DNA of 64,000 nucleotides, from positions 1,178,001-1,242,000 of the forward strand of contig JANBVO010000005.1 of NCBI GenBank assembly GCA_030052745.1. The letters run 5' to 3'. Numbering within the stretch: the stretch's first letter is position 1; each line of letters begins with the position of its first letter. The position numbers and the translations under genes are program-made. The DNA is from Pleurostoma richardsiae. Lineage: Eukaryota; Ascomycota; Sordariomycetes; Calosphaeriales; Pleurostomataceae. Shown here piece by piece: positions 55,301 through 64,000 of the stretch. The notes below the pieces were generated by a model. It saw only the letters and a list, made by a program, of their open reading frames with translations, was not told where the DNA came from and ran no database searches.

Positions 55301-58300
55301 GTTCTCTTCACTACTGAGGAACAGCCAGCCCTACTGCATACCTCGTAGGGAGGTGCGCAGTCTCGCCCCTATGTAGAATCGCTGGCTGAATTTATTGCCC
55401 TTTAGCGTTTCATCCCTGGAGAAACGGTGACCATCAACCGTTTACGTTGAACTCCGCATAATGGCGGGCAACCTTCGGCCGATACAGGTCTTCTCCGAAG
55501 GACCTTCAAGCGGTGAGACGTCCCTGCAATGCCGCTTGATCCAGAGGGCGCCACCGAGTGAACGTGGAGACATCATTGTCGTCTATTGGAGGCAACTCAA
55601 CTCGGAACCTCTCAAGCAGTAATGCGCAACGGTACAGGCAGCGATACCTTGACACTGGCAACGATCGCAGGGAGATATGGTGAATGCGCACATTCGAATA
55701 GGCCCAGATTTTAAGGTCTGGTCACCGCAAACCGCGTCAACCGCGTCAACCGCATCTCGTCCTCTGCATTGTCACTCTGTAAGTGTTGCGAGAGGTGAGG
55801 GCTCACAGACCTCTGAGCAACGAGATCTTCAGCATCAGCCGACGGCTATCGAACTTGCGCCCGTTCCATGTTGTATTTCAGGCTGAGTGGGTAGGTTAAA
55901 CGGCTCCTTCCCGAGCTGCTGGGTCAGGGCGATGCAAGTGAGATGATCCGGATGGCGATCTCATGGCCTTAATGTTATGCTTCGTCAGGGGACTCGCCAG
56001 CCGGTCAGATTACTCATGGCGCCGCGTCTTCCGGCCGGTAGTTACACGTGTACTACGTCTAGGTCGAGGAGGCGGCTGCGATTCCCCAGGGGTTGACAAC
56101 CACCTGGACCATCCAAGCACGCAAGGACATGCACGTACTCGTGGAATCATGAACTCGAGCCTGCAATCTGGAGATGTTTCGTCAAGACCGTGGTGTGATG
56201 CAACACGACCCTTGGACACACACAGAGAGCAGCCGGGCCAATCAGAGGGCAGCAATCGTCCTCCGCATTCTGGCTATCACGAGGCGTCGATGTCCACGGG
56301 ACGGAAAGCTTTGCACTTGTTAGTCAACATCAGGCGTTCTGTTTCCATTCAAAGATGCAGGGTCTTTCATGATCTCTCCCGTCTGGCTAGATGCTGCCCT
56401 CTGGTATTCTGCGGACGTGGGCATTGCTCGTCCGTTCATGTGCTGTGTCCTTCAGCTGCCGGCCATCTTGGGCTGCATCTCTACTGTTGGGCTGAGATCC
56501 AGTAATATTGCACCCACCTACTGTGTACACCAGGAACGCCTGCTGCACCCCAGGTTTTCGTTACGCAACACCCGCAGCCCAAGGCCATTAGGTGCAGGCC
56601 GTTCGAGACACCATCTCAAGCGTCTCCGCGGAGCCGCCCGTCAGCGGCTACGTCGCACGCCTGGACTACCTTACGCGACGGACACAGCCGTGCCGCCTTT
56701 ACTTTTCCTTTCTGTTAGCCCCAAGGAAAGTCTCCTTCGACACTGTGGGAGTCATTACGTGTAGGAACAGGGAACCAACCTAACCACGGGGTTCACGGTT
56801 TGGTGCTTCGTGTCTTACCCCGCCGTCCATCCAGGCAACCTCATAACGGTCTACTGGAGATCATGGCAGATCAAGAGTATCTTTCTGGGATCACAACATG
56901 TGAACAGCATCTTCGAGACCAAGTGGCTCGATCCAATCCATCTTTGCTGTTGGAGGGCGCACTGCATTCGAGTTACCTAACAGTGACATCCCAGAGCCAT
57001 ACAAGTCTTACACGCACTCCACGTTCCGCGATGACGAGTTACAGCGCAAGCCGAGCCCACCTCACACCATCGCAGCATCTGTGCGCCACACGTGTACGGT
57101 TATGGCACCTGATACGATGGCGCAACACACGCTGTAGTTGAGCTCAGTTCTCCCTACCTTCTCCGGGTAAGCGTGCCTTGGACTGCGTGGCTGGTTGCTG
57201 CGCGGTCTCAGTCGACCGATCCTTAGCATCAATCCATCGGCCCTGCATCAATGTGTCACTGTACTACGCAAGATGCGGTGCTGGCGAGCCTCACGATTGA
57301 GCCTTCCAGTTGTGCCTCTCTGCACCTAAGCTCCAGGAATGTGCTGTCGGCTAACTTGACAACGCAATCGTCTCTCGAGATGCTGTGCTTGCTTAGTGGC
57401 GGCTACCGGCGGAAGTACAGTACTTCGAAGTGTTGCGTTGCCCCTGGCTTCAAACATGAACTTTACCAAACAATTACTCGATAGGTACCATTTTCACGAT
57501 CGATCGTTTCATCACGATCTTTTGCACCCGCGCGCACGTCCGAGCACATTCGTTGCCTTGCTTGAGCGTCGCCAAAACGTCAATGTGGAGCTTGCAACTA
57601 GAATTTTGTTCAAAGAATTTTCTTTGTCGCTGCTCCTCTCGCGACGGTGCTGGCACGCAATAGAAAGCGGGCCCGTCTATTACGTATTACCACCGTCCAG
57701 CTAGCTGCCCTTACCCACGTTCTAGAAGCCAAAGCTCTGATGAGTCCGCTGGATCGACCGTCAGGAACTGGACGCTAAGAATTTATCAGATGGACCTTTA
57801 TGGTGAGTAGCGAGCGCCAGCACGGACCCCGATCACGGAGTGAGGTAAGACGACGGTAATCGTCGGACTGGCTGCCGGTGCGTCCGCGGCTCGACCGGCA
57901 GCCCCATCGGAGGCGCCCGAAGCGGTCGACCGATGCTTCCTGCGAGAGCCCGACTTTGGCCGACATGACTCAGCCGACCACCGTCCTGGTTACCCGGCTG
58001 GACTTACCAGAGCAGGACGGCTTCGACGGCCGGTGGAGCTCACGGGGCCCCTCCCCGTCGATGAGGAGCCCCCCCTTTCTCACCTCGTACCGTAAGTTCC
58101 AATAGCACTAAGACTCGGATATGATCGGGTCCAGAGAGGTTCGTGCCCTGCCAACGGTATGCGGACCGAAAGGAGGACGCGTTGGTTGGCCTGCTCGGTT
58201 CCTTTACGTGATCTGTCACCGTGTTGGCCTCGGCTGCCGGGCCGGTGGTTCAGGGGTTCGCCGGACCAAGCTCCGCCGATGGATGCGTCGGGCTTTTTAC

Positions 58301-59083
58301 TGGTTCATGACGCCGCTCAATGGTTCGATTTGCCGTACCACCTGAGCAGAACGAGTAACAATGCATTATTGAGGATGTCTGAGAGAAACCCAAAGCGGAG
58401 TGGTACAACAGCTCGGCAAAGACTATCGGGTGTCTGCGAGGAGAGGTAAGTCGCTGAGCGGTTGTACAAGCACCCAACGGGTGAGCTAAGCTCGGCCACG
58501 GTGCACTCGGATTGTCGTTCGCTTCAGCCGGAGGAGATACAGTGTCCTGTGCTAGTACTATCTACTCCCTTCTCCGGCTCGATTGCAATTCGGGCACGGA
58601 GATAGGCGATCCCTTTGCACAATGCAGGATGAGACGATGGTCGAGTCTGCGTGACAGATGTACCTGGTGTGTTTGTGTGAACAGTATTGTACAGGTCGGG
58701 TCAGTATTTACATCTTGATCCTTCTCTCATGGAGGTCCTCGCAGGCTCGTGCATGACGTGCGGCGAAGAGTCCTCGCACAGATCGCTGTTTCCCATATTC
58801 ATCCGCTCGTCTCCAACCGTCTACAGGATGTGTGAGGGCGTGATATCCGCCCGTCAAGCCCAGGCGCGCGACGAGACTACAGCGCGTCGTGGATCGCTCT
58901 GGACGACAGGCACCATGACCCTCCTGCCTGACAGGTCCTGGGTAGGGATATTGCCAGGAGCAGAGCATCATGAGCGCTCTCAGGCAGCAAGCCCAGAGCC
59001 ATGACTTGGCCTGTAGGGCCGGGTAAAGATCACAGGCCCGCCCACTCGCTCGGAATGGCTTCCGAAGCGGCAGCAAGGCAGCC
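52394..59083. other. Large gene-empty block
   Basis: About 6.7 kb without a gene I can support. Frames of 100-190 codons (52635-53207 minus, 53664-54248, 55963-56505) have no recognisable domain, unusual composition and no consistent splice pattern. The first kilobase is probably the arrestin promoter. TACTCCGT-like motifs occur at 53984-53991 and 54592-54599. A short tandem repeat of CCGCGTCAA lies at about 55732-55750. The base composition is mixed, not the extreme AT of a strongly RIP-mutated block, and no terminal repeats were seen by eye. Confidence 0.55.
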
Positions 59084-60600
59084 TCACGAGGAGAACTGGA
59101 CCTCCATGCCCACCGTCCGGAATGGCTGGTCTAGCCGCGTGAGGTCAATGCCAGTCCCAATACTGAATAGGAGCGATTTGACGCGGCCCTCCCATAGGAG
59201 TCCTATCCTGAGATGCTGGTCCAGTCGCGCCTTCAGGACACCCAGATACTCTTCCTTGACCTTCCCGGGTGCCGGGCTGGCAGCCGCCGGCGCCGGCGCT
59301 TCCTCCGGCTCGGGGTCGTCCAGCCGCCACTCCATCTTAGCCTGGAAGCTCCTCTCCCTCCGCTTCGGCGGAGCAGTAGCATTCTCTGCCCCCTTGCCAG
59401 CATCAGGCCTGTTCGCGACGGGCTTCCGCTTGCTCCACAGCTCCATGCCGACGGCCCAGGCGCTCTCGTAGCTGTACACGTTGAACTCCATCCGCGTTGC
59501 CAGCGAGCACGCACCGCGCGCCACCACCGCGTACGTGGCGCTGATGTTACCCATGAGCGGGTTGATGGTCAGCGTGGCTGTCAGCGGCGTGCCGCGGTGC
59601 GACGGCAGCGTCGCGAACCGCGCGCCCAGCGACATGCCGCCCGACTTGTTCAGCGTGCCGTAGTACACCTCGCCGCCGGCGCTGAAGCGCCCGTAGATGC
59701 GCTCGCGATCGCGCTCGGCCGACGCCTCGTCCGCCGCCGAGGAGGAGGAGGAGGACGACGACGACGACGAAGGCGGCGGCGAGGAGGACACTGGCGAGGC
59801 GTCGCCACCGAAGTTGTAGACACCGCGCAGGCCGAGGAGGCCGCCGTCCGTGGAGGCGAGGCCCTCGACGCCGAAGCGCCCGACGTCGTACTGCACCAGG
59901 CCGAGCAGCGTGCCGCCCTGGCGGAGCTTCGCGTCGCTCACGGCCACGAGCTGCACCTGCACGGTGGGCGTCAGGCGCCGGGCGATGAGGGCCTGCAGCG
60001 CCGACCGGGGGAGGTACAGGCGGCCGAACATGAGTGTCATCGGAGACCGCTGGGGATAGGGCAGTGGGCTGGCGGTGGTGCCCTTACCGGGCTGGGCCTC
60101 GGCGCTTGTTGTTGCAGCACTTGCATGCTCGGGGGAGGAGGCGGGGTTCAGGAAGCTGAGGAAGGGCGCGGCCTTTGGGGAGGCGAGCGACGCCGAGTTT
60201 GAGGGAGGCAGCTCGGTCAGCTGCCGGTAGGAGCGAAGGGCGGACCGGAGGGGGACCCGGTCGGACTGGACGACGGCGTCGGTCAGCGGGAGGGTCGAGT
60301 AGAGGTACGCGATAGAGCCGTCGACGACACCGACGGTGCCGAGTTCGTAGGAGCTCGCGAAGTGGGGTGTCGCGTGAGAGGAGAGGGTCATGCGGATGCC
60401 GCGCGGGGTTTTGAAATTGAGCAGCTCTACAGACGCGAGGGGCCTCGTTAGCAAGGCGAGGAGCGTGGGAATGCGCCGGGGAGAAGGTCTATGGAGGGCA
60501 GACCATTTGCAGTCTCGTTCAGGTGAGAGTAGCTGTTGTCTCGGTTGGCACCGCTTGCACGGCTGTACGCCTCGAGGAGGTAACCCATGAAGTCGCGCAT
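59084..60600 (-). CDS. mdm10: Mitochondrial distribution and morphology protein MDM10
   Basis: Two exons (60600-60504, 60426-59084) give 479 aa. The start is the ATG at 60600: it yields MRDFMGYLLEAYSRASG and SYSHLNETAN, which joins over a 77-nt intron (donor GTCTGC, branch TGCTAAC) to ELLNFKTPRGIRMTLSSHA, TPHFASSYELGTVG. This matches the conserved MDM10 N-terminus, so the longer open frame to 60682 is not the start. The rest fits a beta-barrel: LMFGRLYLPRSALQALI, YGRFSAGGEVYYGTLNKSGGMSLGARF and a C-terminal strand ending VGMEVQF. It acts in the outer mitochondrial membrane as part of the ERMES ER-mitochondria tether and with the SAM complex. A Ser-rich loop (about 12 Ser in a row) is encoded by GAG/GAC triplet repeats on the plus strand at 59739-59770. 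Confidence 0.93.
59739..59770. repeat. Trinucleotide repeat inside MDM10
   Basis: Runs of GAG followed by GAC triplets on the plus strand encode a poly-serine loop in MDM10. Such loops lie between beta-strands and tolerate length change. It is likely to vary in length between strains. Confidence 0.6.
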
Positions 60601-60989
60601 CGTGAGGGCAAATGCCGCTGCTTACCCACAGGTAAGCAGACTGTGTCACCTGTGAGTCGACATAGACCGAGAAGCGGCTCAATTGTGTTGGGTGGGCGTC
60701 AGATTAGAGCCTCTTGCATGCATGTATGCATAAGATGTCGGGAGGTTTTCTTGCAGTCTGTGCATGAGAAGAAAAGAAGCCCTCATCGGGGCGTCGGAAA
60801 AGCGGACCTCTCCTCGGCCCGGGCCGGCCTTTCTCACCTCAGATCAACGACAATTGCTTTATTTCTTTCTATCTGCACCCTACAGACCTTGAGCAGGAAA
60901 TTGTACAAGTTCCTTCTTCGCCATCGTCTAGTGCCAGAGGATATGGCCGGTTACGTGTGCATCGCCGTGCAAACCCCCCTTTCGCAGCT
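60601..60989. other. Intergenic region: MDM10 promoter
   Basis: 389 bp between the MDM10 start and the stop of the CorA-like gene, both minus strand. No gene is supported. Confidence 0.6.
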
Positions 60990-62597
60990 TTACACCTTGG
61001 ACGATGACTGACGATACGTCGTCAGCCTCCGGACGAGCAGCTTGAGCGGCTGCTGCGGCGAAGGCCGATGATGGTGGCTATACTTGTGCCAGAAGAACGC
61101 CAGGATTGCCACGACCATTGTGGTTGGAGCTGCGACGTACCACATCACCTTGAAGAGCGGCGTCGCCGTCACCTCCCATGACCCCGTGCTGTTGGATGTC
61201 ATGAACAGCTGGCTTCCCAGCACGCTCGCCACGGCAGTCGTGGGCAGGAAGAACATCGTGATGGCTGCGATGACCTTCATCGAGTTAGAGTCTTGTATCA
61301 TGACCAGCGAATCCTGCTGAGTGAGGAGGTTGAAGGAGAGCTCGATGGAGTTCTGCACCCGCTTCTGCAGACTCCCCAGGCGCAGCTTGGTGGACTGGAA
61401 CAACGACTTGCGGTACTCGAGACGGTCGCGGAGCTGCTGGTGGACCTCGTTCTGGGTCAGGGTGATGCCGCTGTTTGAGGACCCCGTGCGAGAGATGGAT
61501 GAGGGGCCGGAGTCGGCTACCTTGACGCGAGCCAAAAGCCCGTCTACGGTAAGTAGACTGGACTCGATCGCCTCGCCAAGGTGGATGGCGTGTTTGGCCA
61601 GGTTGTGCAGCTCTACGAAGATCTCCTTCGTGATCAAGTCTCGCGACGTGTTGGCGATAGACAGCGTATGCTGCTGCTGTTAGTCCACGCTCTGCCGCCA
61701 TCCTCGCTAAGTGGGGGGGTTCCTACATGCTCCATGAAGCCAAACACTTTGCCTATGTTCCAAACATTCTCGTCTACTTCAAGGGAAAGCCCCTCTAAGA
61801 CAAGGTCAAAGAGGATGTAAGGCTGGGTGCTCACTTCATCCCATGCCTTCACCGAGACGAACTGCTCAATCCTCCTGCGCACACACGGCGTTGCTCCGAA
61901 GCAGACCAGGGTCGTGTTCCCCGCCCGAGTGGTGCGGAGGAAGAACCCGGAGCGGAGATAGCTGTAGTCGGCTTGGGGTAAGGGCTGTGCATCCCTCGCC
62001 ATTGAGCGCATGGCCCCCAAGGTTGTCCTCGCTCGTCGGTGCACTGCTGAAGGATCCGCCTGCGGATGATACATGACTTGCGGACCCATGTTCTCCGAAC
62101 CCTGGGTCAGTCTCACATGTTTGCAAAGGAAATGGAACCAGGCGCAAGATCCTGTCGCGTCGCGCTCGGTCCCGAAGCTGTGGCTCACGGATTGCACCCG
62201 CTCCACCGTAAAGGCCGGCGGAATTGCGAGTGCTCGGAAGAGGCTCACGAACTCATTTCTGGTGCTTTTCTTGGGGAGATCTAGGGGCGCGAAGCTTTCA
62301 GTCTGAATCAGTCGCCTGGTCTCTCATCCAGGGCTTCGGGGATAGCCCTACACGATGCGTAGTTCGCATGGTGTTGCGACCACTTGCGGATCAGTGACAG
62401 ACGGCAAATAAGTCCAGCCTGGCAGTCCTAAAGCGCGATCATCAGTCAGTATTTTCTCAGGACTACGGTCTCGGAAGCGCAGTACCGCTTCGTTTCTCCC
62501 AGATATCCAGTTCGAATTTCGCGGGGTTGGCCAGGGTGTCGCGCTCTGCCGCATCCTCGAACACCCTGTATTCATCCTTGACTCGCGTCCAAGACAT
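60990..62597 (-). CDS. CorA-like membrane protein of a fungal family
   Basis: Four exons (62597-62486, 62427-62354, 62302-61727, 61676-60990) close in phase to 482 aa. The start MSWTRVKDEYRVFED is the first good ATG; an upstream exon cannot be ruled out. The soluble part includes FELDIWEKRSG, then GLPGWTYLPSV, EFVSLFRALAIPP and a CAWFHFLCKHV stretch known from fungal CorA-like proteins. A helical stalk (LRDRLEYRKSLFQSTKLRLGS, then RVQNSIELSFNLLTQQDS) leads to two C-terminal membrane helices, MKVIAAITMFFLPTTAVASVLG and VMWYVAAPTTMVVAILAFF. The classic CorA GMN after the first helix is replaced by GSQ, so ion selectivity may be lost or changed. The C-terminal tail is His/Arg-rich. Confidence 0.82.
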
Positions 62598-63590
62598 CCT
62601 GGTAAGAGCATTCGCTGTCGAAGTCGTGGGAAGATGGGTGGGATTCGTCCTAACACTCCATCTCTACCTTGCGTTCTTGACGCTCTTCATCTGTATTCAT
62701 CCTCGCTTCGCCTACCCCTTATGGCGGTCCGTGCCAAGGAATATCAGGCATCTAGACCACCAGCACTGCAATCCCTCGTCGTTGTGGCGTCGTGATGTTC
62801 CATTCAACCCCGCTATCTTTTCAGCTTCCAGCCCAGCATGATGTTGAAATGATCGCGGTACGCAAGGCTGCCAATCATCCCTGCTTCTGGCCATTCCCAA
62901 GAGGTCTCGGCTCGGTATCTGTGCCAGCCCTCATGCAGGCGTCCGTGTTACTGTTTTTACTTATTTCGCTCATGCACGATCTCGGCTCTTGTACCACCCA
63001 CCAGAAACCCCGGAGAGGGTGTGGAGGGTTGCCATTAGGGGAAAGGAGTCATATCACTGTGACAGGAAAAAGGGGCCATGTGCCAGCCACTGTCTCAATA
63101 TATTGGCCCCCAAATCGGCAAAGCGACTGAGGCTGAGAGTTCGAGACTCCCGAATGGTGCCAACTTTTGCTTCTTTCCACCATCATGGAGGCCCAGCCAT
63201 GGGGCATAGCCAATCATGGCGTCTAGTCTTGTCCTACCTCACCAAGCTGTCTAGAACGCCAAGAGCAGCGCGGCATATGCCGTGGATTTGGCTGTGCACG
63301 GAAAGCAGCGTCACGACGCGGATGATGCTGGGCAATCGCGTGAAGAGGCCCGCCCCCCTTTTGAGCCGCATAGTGTCGGGATGCGAGCACAGTTCGGGGT
63401 ATTTAGTCTGCCTTCCTGGCTCCTGACGGGCTTCCACCCCACGCGTCTGTCGCTTCGCGGTGCTGCAGCTTTCACTTCCAAGCACGAGAAATCACGATGG
63501 TAACAAGATCCGTTCTATGCTTGCAGCATTCCCGGAAACTGATGTTGAATAGGCTGAGAAACACGGCGGTGACTTCGATCCTAGTTCGGT
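62598..63590. other. Divergent intergenic region
   Basis: About 1 kb between the CorA-like start and the gene leaving the window on the right. Part may hold unrecognised 5' exons of that gene. A GTTCGAGACTC stretch near 63138 resembles a tRNA B box, but no cloverleaf could be drawn. Confidence 0.5.
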
Positions 63591-64000
63591 ATGAAGCTCT
63601 GGAGAGAATATGAGGTAAATGAACTGACAATCCTTCAGTACAACGCGCAATACAGGGTCCAGACACAGCACGGAGGAGACTTCGTCCCTCCTGTTCCATC
63701 TCCAGTCAGTGCTCTTTTTCTATTCCACCGCTTGTGTCACCGACTTACCTCTCCCGCAGTCCACAGGCTATGCTGCCTATCCAGGCAACGTCACACCGCA
63801 GCAGTCCCCTCCTCCACAAGCAAATGTATACCAGACACCGCCACCCCAGACCACACCAATGACCACCAGTCCAGCACCCGTCCAGATGGCCTACATCCAG
63901 CCCCAGATGTCAGGGCAGTATTCTGCGCAGCAGTACGGGGGCTCTGGCTTCGTGGCTCCGGTACAGCAAACCGGCCAACAACAGGTAAGGTGGCTCTCTG
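63591..64000 (+). CDS. 5' or internal part of a Pro/Gln-rich protein, runs off the window
   Basis: Two exons are visible: 63591-63704 (MKLWREYEVNELTILQ, then YRVQTQHGGDFVPPVPSP) and 63760-63984, joined over a 55-nt intron with donor GTCAGT and acceptor CCCGCAG. The next donor GTAAGG lies at 63985. Phases agree. The encoded sequence is rich in Pro, Gln, Tyr and Thr (PQQSPPPQANVYQTPPPQ, GQYSAQQYGG), as in cytoplasmic tails of fungal membrane or cell-surface sensors and in disordered adaptor proteins. The ATG at 63591 is provisional. The acceptor-like TTCAG at 63638 could instead join an upstream exon. No family assigned. Confidence 0.55.
   Translation, partial: MKLWREYEVNELTILQYNAQYRVQTQHGGDFVPPVPSPVSALFLFHRLCHRLTSPAVHRLCCLSRQRHTAAVPSSTSKCIPDTATPDHTNDHQSSTRPDGLHPAPDVRAVFCAAVRGLWLRGSGTANRPTTGKVAL

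Noticed and set aside
59213-60202. 329-codon open frame antisense to MDM10
   Set aside because: Arg/Gly/Ala-rich shadow of the GC-biased MDM10 coding frame; no domain, and MDM10 is clearly the real gene.
60600-60682. N-terminal extension of MDM10 in the single open frame
   Set aside because: The conserved MDM10 start MRDFMGYLLEAY is in another frame joined by a 77-nt intron, so the extension and the unspliced upstream peptide are not MDM10.
63130-63160. tRNA B-box-like GTTCGAGACTC
   Set aside because: No matching acceptor stem, D arm or anticodon arm could be drawn upstream.
1-64000. CRISPR arrays, rRNA genes, virus-like elements
   Set aside because: None seen by eye: no regularly spaced repeats, no rRNA-like stretches, and no reverse transcriptase, integrase or capsid-like peptide.

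Overview
This window is chromosomal DNA of a filamentous ascomycete (Pezizomycotina). Most genes carry short spliceosomal introns (roughly 50-130 nt) with GT donors, CTAAC/CTGAC-like branch sites and YAG acceptors. The recognisable genes are typical fungal ones: Zn2Cys6 regulators, an NRPS-like reductase, a PIG-L/GPI12 de-N-acetylase, LSM3, a GTPBP1-type GTPase, an LDB19/ART1-type arrestin, an ATP13-family mitochondrial protein and MDM10. The species cannot be named from the sequence alone. Exon models were built by eye from reading frame, splice signals and family resemblance; the phases were checked by hand at every junction and they close.

Layout. 1-3.9 kb: the last codons of an unidentified gene, a gap, and a conserved multi-pass membrane protein. 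4.0-21.2 kb: a compact gene cluster, which is the main interest of the window. In order it holds Zn2Cys6 regulator A (-), a metallo-beta-lactamase-fold hydrolase (+), a zinc alcohol dehydrogenase (+), an A-T-R NRPS-like reductase (+), an NCS1 nucleobase-type permease (-), a single-exon FAD monooxygenase (-) and Zn2Cys6 regulator B (-). 21.2-25.1 kb: non-coding, with low-complexity tracts. 25.1-26.4 kb: an Erg6/SMT-like methyltransferase. 26.4-34.9 kb: sparse, with a decayed GH18 chitinase and a disordered protein ending in a possible Atg8-binding motif. 34.9-41.1 kb: a conserved orphan protein, a GC-rich NmrA-like gene, a small membrane/coiled-coil protein and a DUF7719-type membrane protein. 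41.9-52.4 kb: housekeeping genes (GPI12, ATP13-like, LSM3, GTPBP1-like, LDB19-like). 52.4-59.1 kb: a large gene-empty block. 59.1-64 kb: MDM10, a CorA-like membrane protein and the start of a Pro/Gln-rich gene that leaves the window.

How the cluster may work. The NRPS-like enzyme would activate an acid as an adenylate, load it on its carrier domain and release it reductively as an aldehyde or alcohol. The ADH could interconvert aldehyde and alcohol, the FAD enzyme could hydroxylate, the MBL enzyme could open a lactone, lactam or ester, and the NCS1 permease could move an N-heterocyclic molecule. This fits a small biosynthetic cluster, but equally a catabolic or detoxification cluster (metallo-beta-lactamase lactamases are known in fungal benzoxazolinone detoxification). 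Promoters in the left half share a CCGGCGG motif. The FAD and regulator B promoters instead share CTCTCGGCCG. This suggests pathway-specific control by the two regulators.

I found no CRISPR array, convincing tRNA or rRNA gene, or virus-like element by eye.
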